A stretch of DNA of 64,000 bases from Camarhynchus parvulus (taxonomy: Eukaryota; Chordata; Aves; Passeriformes; Thraupidae), in contig NC_044573.1 of assembly GCF_901933205.1 (NCBI RefSeq), forward strand, positions 87,254,546-87,318,545. Reading direction: 5' to 3'. The translations under genes were made by a program, and so were the position numbers. Position 1 is the stretch's first letter; every line of letters begins with the position of its first letter. This document shows, in pieces, positions 1 to 14,600 of this stretch. The notes under the pieces were generated by a model. It saw nothing but the letters and a program-made list of their open reading frames with translations, made no database searches and had not been told where the DNA came from.

Positions 1-2448
1 CTGTTTTTCTACGTAATCAGGATGTGATTTTGAGCTTTCAGCTTTGTTGATTGAACAGGGTTGTGTTCTGCACCACTGAGCAGCTTTGTTATGCATATGA
101 GTTTCCCTCTGGAAACACTGCTTGGCACCAAGCATTGATCAAAATGGGAATTGGGGAACCAGCACTGCAACCTCTTAGGCATGTGAACAGTCCTACTCCT
201 GGAAATATCAAAAACTATATTCCTATATTGAATACAAAAAAAAGCCGATAATCCAGTTATAGATTATTTTAAGTAACTAACAATCTAAAAAACCTTCAGT
301 TCTTGTGCTGTAAGGGAAACTTTAATGATCCAATAATATTCAAATAAGAGTAGGTACATTTTCTATAGTTTAGTCAGAATGTGTCCTGAATAATATTTAG
401 CTTAATGAATCCACTGCTTTAGGTTAAAAGGAAGCTAAAGAAAGAAATAAGCAGGCAGAAAGACAAAACCAGCCAAATATATAATGGAATTATATGATAA
501 TGCATTAGACAACTGGCTTCAAGGATGTTATACAGCGCTTCTGAAAACTTTCAGGCTATATCTGCCTAAAGTTGAAATACTCAAACAACAAAATGATAAA
601 TGGTTAAGAAGTGACTTCCTTTCAAGAATCAGCAGAGTAACAGGACTAGGCAATTTATTTTAGGATATGAAAACTGTTTGTTTGTTTGTTTTAAATAAAG
701 AACCATACAAATACACCTGATAGATTCCAGAAGTCTGAAGGCATCTGAATTTTGCATTCACTTGATAACTATGTGTAAAGCAGTTACATATCTAGTATGC
801 CAGAAATTAATGTAGTCTGCAACAATCTGTAATAATGCATGTAGTCTGAAATAATCCACCTCTTCTAATTGTTTTTTGCTTCAGTTAAAAAATATTTTGC
901 TTAAAAAAATTAAAATGCTCACTGTTACTGACTGGAGGAGAAACTGTCTAAACCTTTCAATCACAGCTGCTGATTGCAATACACAAGTCAAGGGAGTCAA
1001 AATGCTCCCATCCCAAAAAGATGATGACCAGAGCAGCAGCTCTCTGAAAGAGTTTAGCAACTCAGCCAGTAATTTTGGTAATGCTGATTCTGTGCATGTA
1101 TTTATACAAAAGCTATCAGATGCTTCTATATATGCAGCAGTGCTTGCCGAATCAGGGATGGAATTAATAAATTTAATGTGGTAGCTTTTATCATGAACAC
1201 ATACACATACAGGTACTCAAGATGACACTTAATAGGATGAAGATAGAAATTAAAATAGCTGTGTAGTAAAAGTTAGCAGGTCAGGAACATTAAATAGCAA
1301 TCCCACTGGCAAACTGAGAAGGAACTCTTCTCAGTAAAAGGAGCTTTTCTCAGTAAAAAACAAGCAACACATAGAAAGAAGCCTTTTGGGGAACATGGTA
1401 AACATGTCATCACTGCTCTAACTAAAGCTGTGTCATTTCTAACCTTCACTTCATATTAAAACAAATACATTTAGAAATACTGACAACTTTCCAAATTAGT
1501 TCGTTGTTTTGTTTTTTTTAAAGAGTATGAATATGTGTGGATGCTGTGGGAGAAGTATTAGAAGTATTATCACAAATTCCATCTGGAGTGTATACTAGAA
1601 GAAGATGCAAGAGAACAGGATCTGAAAACCACATACATAACATAATATATCAGACAAATGTTGACTAGTTGTTAGTGCTACAAATTGAAAAATAATGGTC
1701 TGGATATTCTGCTAGATCAACAAAAATAGGTGATTAAGTGTATCGGAGAAGACAAGTCTGTCTCTCGGTGGAAGGCCAGCATGTTCTGTCTTAAGCCTCT
1801 TGGAATTTTTACTCCACTTTCGTTTTTTCCAGTCCATTTAAGCTTTGATGCCCTCTTTGCCTTCCTGCAAAATTTTACACTTCTGTTTCACTCATCTCTC
1901 TTCTGGAAAAAGGGCTGTACTAAGATATCTTCTTCCTTATCCTATATTCCAAATGAGGAAAAGGGGCAGGGAGAGAAGGTGCAACTTATTCCATCATGGT
2001 ACTACAGCAATTTAAGAAATCATATGAGGGGTGAGTTTTGGTTCATGTCTATCATATGACCCTCACCAGAAGCACAATGACAACACAGTGTGCTTATTCC
2101 AGCATAAAATGGATTTAAAAAGCAAAAAGCTGTGCAGGAAACCCTTTTGTACAACATAGTCCACTAACATATGTGCTCGAGTCTATTTTTTAAGTAATTT
2201 CCTACCTTCTTGCTAGATGAAATACTGCATAATATTTTTTCTTATGACTGATAACAATCAAAATATGCTACTTTTCTCACATTTGATTGTAGATCGTTAA
2301 GTGAGGTTATGCATCAAGCTTTAGTTTTAGCTAGGTTTTTGCTTGTTTTCCTTAAATTTTATCCATTAAAGATCTTTTTATGATTAAGTAGAGATAATTA
2401 CATATATTTTTGATTTATTAAAAAGACAAGCCAGAAATTCACTCTTAC
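1..2448 (-). other. HMGCLL1: HMGCLL1 intron 6 (partial)
   Basis: AT-rich intronic sequence between the exon 6 donor (2448) and the left edge. It holds a 19-bp tandem duplication at 1321-1358 and otherwise nothing I can identify. No further HMGCLL1 exon was found. Confidence 0.75.
1321..1358. repeat. 19-bp tandem duplication
   Basis: Two adjacent copies of GGARCTYTTCTCAGTAAAA, differing at two positions. Local slippage duplication in intron 6. Confidence 0.8.
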
Positions 2449-2512
2449 TTCTGCCACTTTATCTGGTACAACGTTTCCTTCATATGGGCATCCTAAGGCA
2501 CAGGACACATAC
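2449..2512 (-). CDS. HMGCLL1: HMGCLL1 coding exon 6 (residues 179-200)
   Basis: 64 bp: one base completing the split Gly, then 21 codons reading [21 protein letters not shown]. Acceptor TTTTTGTTACAG ends at 2513; donor GAA|GTAAGA begins at 2448. The [10 protein letters not shown] block is the strongest family signature in the window. Exon 7 would start beyond the left end; nothing resembling its GDTIGVGTPG or HCHDTYGQ motifs is seen in 1-2448. A (CA)15 microsatellite lies 54 bases upstream of the acceptor in transcript sense. Confidence 0.96.
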
Positions 2513-2561
2513 CTGTAACAAAAAGAACACACAATATTCTGGTTTATATATATATATATAT

Positions 2562-2606
<45 letters not shown>

Positions 2607-5600
2607 CATATGTACGTATGTATGTATTCATCCACATTACATCAAAAATAGATTAAATACAATTTTGAACACATAAACCAATCAACATAAAGATTTGAAG
2701 AACGAAAAGTTAAAATTACATCAGATGACAAAAAAAGGTTTATCAATTTTCCTTTCAGATCATAGAACAACAATGCAAATCTTTATTTATGCTCAATATA
2801 TGTTATGAGTTGTAAAGGATTGGCAAGGTAGCCAAGTTTACAGTGTTGTAGGAGACTTGGTTTTTCTTGATATTTCCATCTGAACTTACAAGAGTCAGCT
2901 CAAACTTGGCCTTGCCTTGCCCTCACAAGGTATTCAGAGAAAGATATCACTTTCTTCCTTGCAATACTATCCATATCATAGCAACCATGGACACAGACTA
3001 CTTCTGACAGCCCCACCATCTCATCAGAACTGTAAATGAGGACATAAGTCATCAGAACTGTGGTGAAGGAGGAACCTTTCATGCTCCCTCTCTACTGGCA
3101 TTTCTGTCCCAGTGCCCCAGAAGAATTATAGCTCCATTGCAAGCTGTAATTTAGGCATGCCTTGGGACAAGAAGAAACTGAGAAGCCAAACTGTGTCCCT
3201 CAGCAGCTATTGGCTCCACAAAGAACAAAAAACTGAAAGCCACAACCAAACTTCCTTTGTTCAGCCCTAATGCTCTATTAGCATGGAATTCAGTTTAAAT
3301 TCTTCTTTTTAATGACAGTTAAGACCCAAGAAATTCTAATTAAACTTCTAATTGTTTATCTTAAATTGATCAGGAATAGGATTAAACTAACCAGAAACAT
3401 CCAGTCAAAATCAAAAGTGTGACTGTAAAAGGATTCACAATAGATTCTGAGGCCTGCAGAGCCCCAGTCCCAGTGGGACGGTGCTCAACTGCTCAACTGG
3501 AAAACAAGAGCCTTCATCGATCTCCCATCATTCCCTTTCACTCAACACTGAAGGATATAATGTAAAATTATACACTGTATAATGCAAAAGGGATTGAACA
3601 GATGCCAGTTTGTATGTAGTCAAGGTCCATGGGGTAAAGGATGTATTCTTTCTTTGCAGTTGAAGGAGAAACTGATTGATAGAATGTGAAATTAGGATCA
3701 GTAACAGGCAAAAACAAATTGTGGAAAAAATGTCCATATTTTAATACATAGAGCATATTCCGTCCCCTATATGAAGGCATGTTACTAGAAGTAAGAGTAA
3801 GAATGAAGCCAACCTTAAACCTAGTAAAGAGCTTGATTAGCTCTGACAAAGAAATGGAAATGAATTTTGCTTCCACAAAAGTGGCTGGGTCCATTACATC
3901 CTGCTCATAATTTTAATCCAGATGCCTACTAGGCATGATTTCAATTATCAATATGTCATTATGAAAACCAGGTTTTTGAAACTCAGCCACTGAATTCATT
4001 AACTATCAGCCCCAATTTAGATGTCACTGTTTAAATTCCAAAATTCTGAATTTTCGTATCTGCATTAAAGATAATGTAGCTACTGTTAACACTTAAACAC
4101 TGTCCTGATTTTCAGTGACATATAACTGAAAAGCAATTCAGGATAATTTCTTTATTTTTTTTTATGCATACAGTTTTTCAAATGAAATTAAGCGTGAAGA
4201 ATTTCAGACCCAAAGGATTGATTTTTACATAATACTACAGTGCCTAGAGCTAGTGACTGCATACACCTACTGAAATTAGTTTCAAAATCAGCCACAGCAC
4301 TTTTTATGAAGTGATTAAGAACAGTACTACATTCTAAGTAAATGCAGAACATAGAGTATGTATGTGCACATGTTCGCTTTACTTACATATCTTTACAGGT
4401 TCCTAATGTCTGCATATGTCAGATCAAGAAGACATGCATTTGGTAGTGATAATGTGGCATGAACGACATCTGGGATGGAGTAGGGCAAACAAAAGTAAAA
4501 GCAGGCCAAAAGGTATCTAGAGAACAACAGAATACTCCCTGTGGTTCACACCAGAGAGCAGAAACTTGCCTGAGCTCACATAATTCAGCAGGGCCTGCTG
4601 GGGTATGAAAGTATGTGGTGACCTGAGGAATCTGCCTGCTACAATACACAAATCTGTTTGAGATTATGAACCCTCTGCATACTTACACCATCGCAACCAG
4701 ACTGACATTTTAAACAAGGAAAATATGGTAGATATAATCTATCTGGGCATCAGATATTCAATATTAAACTGGAGAAAATAGGGATTACTGAAAGAATTTG
4801 ACAGGAAAAGAACTTCCTACCAGATAGACAACAAAAGTCCTGCGAAGAATGAAAAAAACAAATTTTCAGTAGAGTTCATCAAGAATGAGCTTGGCAGAAT
4901 TTTATCTAATATTTTCACTTAATGAGTTGGAATAAAAAGTAGAGATGTGGTGATAACATTAAATTTGAAAACAAAATACTTAAAATGCAGCTGTAAAAGA
5001 GCAAAGCGCACTCCAGACATACATCAGGATAAGCATTTTTAATAGAGGATATAAAATAGCAGACAGAATCACAAAATAAGATTAACTGGAAGAGACTCAC
5101 AAGGATCATTGAGTCCAGCTCCTGGACCCTGCACAAGACGATCCCCAGGAGTCACACCCAGTGCCCGAGAGCATTGTAGAAATGCTTCTCAAACTCTGTC
5201 AGGCTGGTCCTGTAACCACTGTCCTGGGGAGCTGTCCCAGTGCCCAAACACCCTCTGGGTGAAGAACCTTTTTCTGATATCCAACCTACACCTCCTCTGG
5301 CACAATCTCAGGCCATTCCCTCGGGTCCTGCCATGGATCACCACAGACAATAGATCAGTGTCTGGGCCTCCTCTTGCCCTCATGAAGAAGCTGTAACTGC
5401 AGTGAGGTCTCCCCTCAGTCTCTTCCAGGCTGAACAGAACAAGTAACCTCAGCTGCTCCTCATACAGCTTCCCCCTCCAGGCCCTTTGCCATCTTTGTTT
5501 CCCTTCTTTGAATGCTCACAAATATCTTTCTTGTATTGTGGCACCCAAAACCACACACAATATTCCAACTGAGGCCACCCCCGGGCAGAGCAGAGAGGGA

Positions 5601-8600
5601 CAACTCCCTCCCTTGCCTGGCTAGCAATGCTGGCAGGGCCTCATGCCCTCAGGACAGGGTTGGCCCCCCTGGTTATCAGGGCACTGCTAACAAATATTCA
5701 ACTTGCCATTGACCAGGACCCCCAGCTCCCTTTCTGGGGCACTGGTTCCAGCACCTCATTCCCCAGTCTGTCTGTACATCCAGGCTTGCCTCATCCCAGG
5801 CGCAGGACGTGGCACATTCCCTTCATATGGTTGGTGATTGCCCAGCCCCCTAATTTGTCACTGTCTTTCTGCATGGCCTCTCTGCTTTCGAGGGAGTTGA
5901 CAGCTCCTCACAGTTTTGTATCATTTGCAAGCTTGCTTAGTATCCCTTCCAGTCCTGTGTCCAAGTCATTTATGAAAATGTTGAAGAACACAGGGCCTAA
6001 GATGAAGCCTGTGGAATTATTTTTGAAAAGGTCTTGCTGTATTCTTATAGGAAATGAAATACAATTTGAGTCAGTTGCAGAAAACTCCATGCAAGCTGGA
6101 ACATAGGCAGGCAAGCACTGAGCACTGCTAGCGGGGTACAGAGTGCCTAGCATGTGAAAACACACACGCATATCTGTGTGAAAGAGCAAAAATAATCATG
6201 TGTCTGGTCTGAGTATTTGCCAGGAAATCTAGAATTAAGGCAGTGCTGTGTGGGATGTTTCGTAATTGCATTTGTGTGTTTCCAAACCATTAAGTGGATG
6301 TGTGAGGAAATATGTTTCAATACAAAGGCAGATCTGTTATCTACACATAAATTTGGCTGTTACATTTTTCTTTTATTTTTGGGTATGAAAGAATCTAAAG
6401 GGCATTAAAATCACAGCAGAATACAACCAAATCAGAGCCCCAAGACCTCCACCCACATAACTCCAACACAGGAAACAACTTTGAAGGACATTCTGCAGAA
6501 CTGCTTGGAAAGAAGAAAATTACCAAAACAGAGCCACAGAGAGCAGCAGAAGACACAAGTTAAAGGAACAGTCTGGTCAACTGCAGCAAACACTACTGAC
6601 AAATCAAGAAGAATGAGGAGAGACTACTGTTTCCGAGATCTTGTCATCGGGGAGTTTGGTGAGAGTTGTTGCTGTTGCAAGCAAGGAACAGAAGCCAAAG
6701 TGTAGGAGTTATAGGAGGGAATCACAGAAGAGGGTCTCTAGACAGTAATTATAAACAGCGCCTTCAATGAGCTTAGGAATGAAGGAGAGATAGGCGATGA
6801 GACATGATATGAAGAACCAAGGAGGGTCAAAGGTGCAATTTTTAAGAGGCAAATGCTTGCTTATATTGCAAGTGGAAAAGAGCCAGAGGACAGTGAGAGG
6901 TTAAGAAAGAGAATAAGGGAGGGAAGAAATAAGAGGAAGAACAGAACATGGGGTCACTGGGGCAAGTGGAAGGGGTACAGATGGAAAGTAGACAAGAAAC
7001 TTCTGCTGCTCTGACAGTGGAGGAGAAAGGACAGAAGGAAGAGGATATAGTATCTATTTTTCTTAGGAGAAAAAGCAAGATCCTATGTGAAGAAAAGCAG
7101 CAGAGGAAAGAGAAGAGTTTGAGCAATAAATTACAGAGGCAACTGGGATTTAATTTGTGAATTCAATTAAGTTGGAGAATACAGCTGTTTTCTAAAAAGA
7201 TAGCAGGACTGAAACTAAAAAATATACCATAATGAAATAGACTGTTCCGGTGTCAGAATATTCACCAGAGACACTCCACAGTATGAGAGCAGAAGCAAAT
7301 ATCTGAGAGTTCACAAAGTGGAATCTGCAATGGAAGTGTTTAATTCTAAGTATGTGCTCAAATCTTTGCTGAATCAAGGCCAGACATAGCTTAACTAAGT
7401 CTTCAGCACACAAAAAAAGAAAACAGCACATGAAGCCAGAGATGGAAAGAAGGACTTGCAAGTGAACACATTGATACACGATGCTTTAGGAGCACACAAG
7501 TATGTGCTGTTTTGCTCACTCAGATTTTGAGAAATCAGAATCCTTGCCTATAAGAAAAAGTGATAAAAAGAAGTTTTCTACTTGTTTCACCTGGCAGAGT
7601 TTAGCCAGTCTCTCATCTGTCTGCAGATTTCACTGCAGATCAGCATCATTCAGTCTTCTACTAAATTGTTTCCTATGCACATAAAACAAAAACAAAATAA
7701 AAAAAAACACACAACAACTTGACTGTGTAATATTTTGCACAAAAATGCTGAACACCCTCTGGGGATGGGGAGGGAAAAGGAAGAGGAAGAGAGTTTTCAA
7801 TTTCTTCCAGTATGCCAAAACCAAATTTCAACGTTCCACAAATGGTATAGACAGCACAAGGTCCCCATGATCAAGGTCACTAGGAATGGTGATAACCACA
7901 TCAGCCCAGTGTCTGTGAAGCGAAGGATATAAAACCACAAACAGGGTAAATGAGCAAACATTTCTTAACCAAAGTGTGTTAAAGGGAAAATTAATCCAAG
8001 CAAAAACTGAACTCCATGTTGTAATCAGCCCTTTGTCAACTTGTTTCAGCAGGAGTCCCAGAGCCAGATCCACAGCTGTTACCACAGCTGGAAGCATGAA
8101 GCCTCCTGAGAAGCCAGTTGCAGACTCAGATGCTGCTGTTTCCTGTTTATTATTATAGTGTAATTTTGCATATAATTTACCATGTTCACTGCAGATGTAT
8201 TTATTTTTATTGGATGTTTGTGCTAAAATGTACATGCCTATCATTTGGTGAATTCATAATATTAAGATTGAACTATTCTGTCTCTTTCCAAAGAAAACCA
8301 TTTATTAAAAACAGGGAGTCTTTACTGTAGGGAGAGAAAAAACACAAAGAAGTAAAGAGAGAGAAAAAGCAGATTCCTCAAGAAATAGATTCTCCAAGCC
8401 AAGTCCAAAATGTGTAAATAAGGCCAGGATCTTTTTTTCACATTTGATTTTTAAAACAACCAAAAAACTCCCCAAACAACCTCCCGCTCCTCCCTCTCCC
8501 TAAAAAAAAAAGAAAAAAAGAAACAATCTCTCCATGTATTCAGTGCCCAGTTAAAACTAATATGTATCCTTTTCACAGTGGATTCTACAGAAAAAATATT

Positions 8601-11600
8601 TGTTAGTATTTTTAAATGCCAAAAAAACACTATTAAATTGTGAACTATGATAAAATACTGAACCACGTTCTACAAAATAGTTACTTCTCTAAAAAGTAAC
8701 AAAGCTGTTACAATAATGAAGGGCCACTAAACCATTTAACTTTCAGTAACTCTCTCTAGTTACCTTTGGAGCTAGCAGTAACATACTATTGAGCACACCA
8801 CCTTGTTACCTTATAATTTCATACTAACATTTCATATCTGATTTACACTACTCTTTTGGAAGACACAGGGATCATTTTTACTTCCCACAGAGATCCCTCT
8901 TCTTTTTCTTTTTTTCTGCTTTTTTTTTTTTTTAAGCAGCTCTTCTGGCCTGCTATTAATATTTTTTCTCTGTAGGTACAAAACAATGGCTAAAAGTTGG
9001 TAGAAATTTATTCCTCAGGAAAACCTTCACATAGTGCAATCATCCAGTATGATAGAGTCAGTACAATGGCTCCAAGATCCTTTTCTTAATCTGTTCCCAG
9101 TACAGAGAAATTCACTACATCCCTTATTCCAGCAATCTCTGGGTCCTTAAACCTCTCCAGGGCACTGATTCCTTCTGGCTTAATACTGCATAACCCTGTG
9201 GATTTTTTTACCATTCACATACAAAATCGTGTTCCTTCCAAGTCTATTAAATGCTCATCTACATTTTGTTGTTTCCATAACCCCAACTATAGGCTCACTT
9301 ATAGTGACATGAAGATGTTACACTGGTTTTACTATCTAGAAAAGTGATAATAGTATAAATCAAAATATTCTCAAAATAATTGTGAGTATGCTAAACTACA
9401 CAGTGTAGTCTTTAAAATAGGCAATTTAAAGCAATGTGAAAAAACATGTATTTGAGCCCAAAGTATTCCAGAATACCAGAAAATATGAGTTCTGAGTTTC
9501 TGTCTGTATTTGTAAGACACACGCAGCTTCGAACTGTGTGATTTGTGCAAAACTGAATTGATGAGTTCCTCTTATGGTATTTCTAATCACATCTAAATGA
9601 TTCGCTACTGTAAGGCCATCCAAATATCTCAAATTACTTAGGATGGACTGCAATAAAAGAAGAAAAAAAGAACACTGTTGAACTGAATTATAAAGATGTG
9701 ATTATCTTGATAAACAGTAGTTTTAGATAATCAGGATGTGTCTTTATAAACAAAACAGACCACTATTAGTTTCTAAAACCAATTGTTGCAAGTACATTAA
9801 AACAAAAAGAATTTATTCTTCCACATCTTTCTTTTCCAAAAGAAATCCCGATATCATTAGCACAAGACAAAGATAACTAAAATAAATTCTTTAAGTCTTG
9901 ATTATATTTTGTTTAATATTTTTTATGTTTTTTTTTAAATACACAACATAGTTTGTTTGTTATCTATTTCTCAAGGAAAAAAATATTGCTATATTTCAAG
10001 TCTATCAACCAGTATTTGAATTCTGTACAAACACAGATGTAAGCCAAATAGTGATACATTTCAAAGTGCTTTTATGTACTGCAAACTGCATCATACAACT
10101 TTTTCTTAAAACGCATAGGATATAAACAAAGGAATTACATAGAGCAGTTCAGAATTAATGTGTGATTGCATGTGCTTTAATTTATGAAGCAGCAGCTTTG
10201 TAAGGAAATGCCACTAGAGGTATTCTACAGCAATAATTTGCATCTGTTTTTTTAATGCTGAATCTCTAAATATTTGCATACACATTCACATTTGACTAAA
10301 TGGCCTTAAAAGGACTGTTCACATGAACATCTTTCAGGTCTGGGACATAAATACAGCTTTTAGTTGCTGACCATGGAGATGTGCTTTTCAGTAAAGGAAA
10401 AAAATTACAACCTTTCAGGCTCATATCCCTGGTTCATTTTTTGTAAGAAATAAGGAAGTCCTATATAGTATTGAATGTTTCAGAATGAGATAGTCTGATT
10501 TTATGTCATGGTCAGGACCTAAAGCACCATTTTTGGAAAAGAAAGAAAAATACCAGTCCTTACTTCCTTTACTATCGTACTAATTGCAATTCATTCCTGT
10601 GTCTTTTTAAATTTTGGAATACATAAACTTAGAAGAATCTTGCTTAATGGAATACATTCACTTGGAAGAAACCAGCTTATTCAGAATTTACTTAACATCT
10701 TCTTCATACATACATTCATGATACACAAGGACAATCCAAGTGATAACATCCAATTACCATTTCCCACAATTTTTTATCAATCCTGGCTGTTAAGGCTTAA
10801 TTTTTAATTTCAGAAGTTGTGATATTTTTAATAGTACCTGAATCATGTATTGCAAGGTGCAAATTTAAAACCAGCACTATTTTGTGTCACTTTACATGTA
10901 AAAGACACATAGTAGTAATTAGCTGACCACACAGTTCATAACTGATTTGGCTGAGTGTCCTCACAGAGCGTGTCCCAGATGTTATTGTGAAGTTTTTATG
11001 CATGTATTAAAAAACTCCCAAACTAACTCAAAACCCCAAACAAAAACCAACAGAACCCTGCCCCTTTATGATGCTAATAAATGGTCCAACTTCTAAGACC
11101 ATATGCAACATTTCAATTCTTCATAAACATTTGAACTGATTTAGTAAACATTTAGAAAACTATGGACTGTACTACAGATTTTAAATGTGACAGCTGACAA
11201 CATAAATTTTCTGGATGATGATGGAGTCAATGTTAGTGCAGCTGTAGTAACAGTAAGACATGCAAAAGCTAAAAGTTTAGTTTCAACTGTTTGAGTGCAT
11301 TTTTCATAAGATTCAAGTATTGCCAATGATTTATGCCCACTACATAAATTGTAAATTGCCAGTATAAATAGGAAATACAATTTGAACCCCTTAAAATTAT
11401 TTTTGGAAGTATTTTTTCAACTGCTCAAATAAGGAGTTAGGGCAAGGCACTAAATTATCCATTTCCTGCAAATAAATAACACTTTAAACAATAATAGCGC
11501 TTTAGAGAGGAAAAAATCTCTGTATTGAAATGAACACAAATACAGTTTATGCATATTGTTATTTTTATTACTTTAATAATTGTAGCAAAATATTTAGCCT

Positions 11601-14600
11601 ACAAAATTTATATTAGAATTTCAAATGTGTAGTCCTGGGAGCTTGCTTGAGGAAGAGCTGCAGGTTTTGGCGATGGTTCTTTAAATCAGCCAATGTCTAA
11701 AAGGATCATTAAAAACTAAGTACAGAGAGTAAAAATCTTTCTCTGTATAGTCAACAGGTTCATTTTGTGACACCTTGCAGCACAAAGCCTATTATTACAT
11801 TTCTTTTACTTCTTGTAATTTTTCGAATTCTTGTATTTACAGAAATTACATGATCCTAATCCTTTGGCTATGCAGAAATAGAATGAGATTCATTCGTTCT
11901 TATTCCTGATCTCAGAGATAATCATCCACAGCCTAGCCTTAGAGGGGCCACTGGCCATCCTATGGCAGGTACTTTTAAAAAGTACATAACAGTAAACCAC
12001 AGCAAGAAGGTTGCCTAATTCCCTCCAGTAACTACTAGACAATTTAGGATGACAAGCTCAGGCTTGTTGTGTGGTCATGCTCAGATGTGTCTCATGTTAC
12101 AACAATAGTGAAAAACAATATATAATTATTGTCAGTAAATAATACCTACACAACGAAAACCCTGAAACTAATCTTCTTCAACTGAGGAACAACCAGTCAA
12201 ACCATGAGTATCCATTCAAAATACTGAATATCAAAAAAAACTTCCCACAAACCCTTGACGGTCTCAGCATTTTAAAAAAATTTCATGGAATCAGGATACC
12301 AAAATGCTGTTTATTGTATCTGTCCTTAGCAGATTAGCTACATTAGCTGCTTCCTTAGCAACAGCTAAAGATAGGATCAAAAATCACAGACTTGAATAGC
12401 TACTTCTTTTTTGATTGTTTTATTTCCAAGAAAAAGTCACCTGGATTGCACTGAATATTTCTGTGAAATCTCAGTTTAACTTTTACTTTCTGAATATATT
12501 TTTATTTTTTTTCATTAAGGAAGAAAAACCCAGAGTTTTATCTCAGTAAATGCAATTAAAAACTCCAGAAGTCTTTCAAATGTACTGCAATATTTGGGAA
12601 CTAATGGACTACTTTCTCTCAAGTACTAATAGATTCCCTATAGTAGTGCAGGGTTTTCTACCAGAGAAAATCATAGTGTAATTTTCTAGAATTAAGTCTG
12701 AAATGTCAGACTGCTTCCATAACCTCCCTCTTCACATGTATCTGAAGTGTTGTAAACAGATTTACTTCCTGGACCTGGTACTCAAAACTGATGCTTCTTC
12801 TTTAAGGGCATTTTATCATTTTTTAACTAATTGAAAGTTTTAAGTCCACCATTTAGACCTTTTTCCAACTGCTGGGAGAGCTGCTATTAAAAAAAGAAGT
12901 CCTTGTGAATCCTCTATTTCCATATTCAGGCTTCTGCTATTTTTTCTGGTCTTCAGAATTCTACTCAAGAAAATACACTGGAGCTTTAAAGAAAGTAGCG
13001 AAGTAAATGGGCACTAAACAATCCCTTTTGACTATTACTTCTGAGAAATCATTCTGTCTTAATGCTTTCCATAGACTCTTGTTACCGCAACCCATGAGGA
13101 CTGCATCTGAACAAGTATGAACAGGGAGGGACACAAGTCAAAGTATCACAATACTTTTACTCTCTTTAAAACATATTTGTCTAGAGTCTGATCCATAGTA
13201 CTATTTTATTTCCCATTAATTACTACTTTGACTCCCCAAAATCTTCCCAGGATGGATTTTTTAAAAGTGCACTTAAAATCCAAATGTATGGGGTTAACCA
13301 GTTCTCCTTTATCTTCTAACGTATAATGTTCAAAACCTGCTTTCCAATATTTTCATATACTGAAATCCATGTTTAGTGGATACTGAGAATTATTGCCTCA
13401 GAAAAGGCTTCTTTTATGAAATAAGGGTTCATATTCTGCAGTTTAGATTCTCAGCAGGTTTTTTAGCAGATCGGCTACTTTATAATTGAGTTATATTAGA
13501 TGACCTGGAAAAATACCAGCAATTCTCTCTTAAACTTTTGGATTTGTCAAAGTGTAACATTAGTCCACCATCTTATCTCTTATGCCTCAACTTCAATTTT
13601 TTACTGGATAAATTAATTCTCAAACTAATATAATGTGATGAAGATACACGTAACATTCACTGAAATGTAGCTTCTTTTCAATATTCATATCTTCTCTATT
13701 TGGATCCTTTACATCATTACAATCCCACTGATGCCAAATGATTTTTTGCCTTTTCTTTTATGTACCTTTTATACAACTTTAATGTATCCTCAGTATTCTT
13801 AGCATGCATATTTGTAATTCCTTGAGTCTAATAACTTAGCATAGCCCTAGTATTTTGTTAGGCCAGGAGACCAAACATCCTAAAGGCCTCATAGTAGGAG
13901 GCTGGAAAACCCCACGCTATCTTGGGAAACCAAGATCCCAAACCTAGTATCTCTCTAGAACACATCCTGTAAACTAAAGATTTGGCCCATCCAGGGGGGA
14001 ATTTGACAGATGAGGGGAATATCACATCATTCATCCAGGCCTCCCATTGGGGTATTCTTGGTAGATATGCTGATTTTTAGTTTATAAAACTGTACACTGA
14101 TTTATTGTGCGTGTGCGCATTGTGGCACACTCCACCTTGGTGAAGTGGTGCACCAATAAGGAAGGATCCTTATTAAAATACCAAGGTAAAAACCCTTATC
14201 CCTTAACTGTGTCTGGCTCTCAATTTTCTAAGACCAGGAAAAGGCATCACCACAAATTGAATTATTCCATTAATGGCTATTTAATTCTGAAAGATTCACT
14301 TTTCCTGTAAGCCTAAGGAAGAACAGTGGAGTGCACTTACATGATTTTCATTCACAACTTTGAATCTGCTCACTTTGTAGCATATCTGATATTAAGCATT
14401 TCTCTGTTGAAGTGTTCTGTAACATACTGCACCTGGCATGACAGACTCAATAAAATTTTCCTGCACGTACTGTATGAAGTTTATCTTATGTTTGCATATT
14501 GCACTGAAATTAGAGATATCTCTACTGGATACACAAAGTAAGCACTTTAAAATATAATCTGATTGTATTTTCCCTGAGTTCAATTATATTTTCTTCATTT

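Noticed and set aside
1..2448. Search for HMGCLL1 exon 7 and later
   Set aside because: No sequence corresponding to GDTIGVGTPG or HCHDTYGQ on the minus strand; these exons must be beyond the left edge.
5109..6106. Open frames of 64-159 codons
   Set aside because: They lie within the CR1 copy and are sense or antisense parts of the element.
7828..8244. 138-codon minus-strand open frame with hydrophobic segments
   Set aside because: A HRHWADV stretch faintly recalls lipid phosphatases, but other family motifs are absent and there is no splice or promoter context; likely chance.
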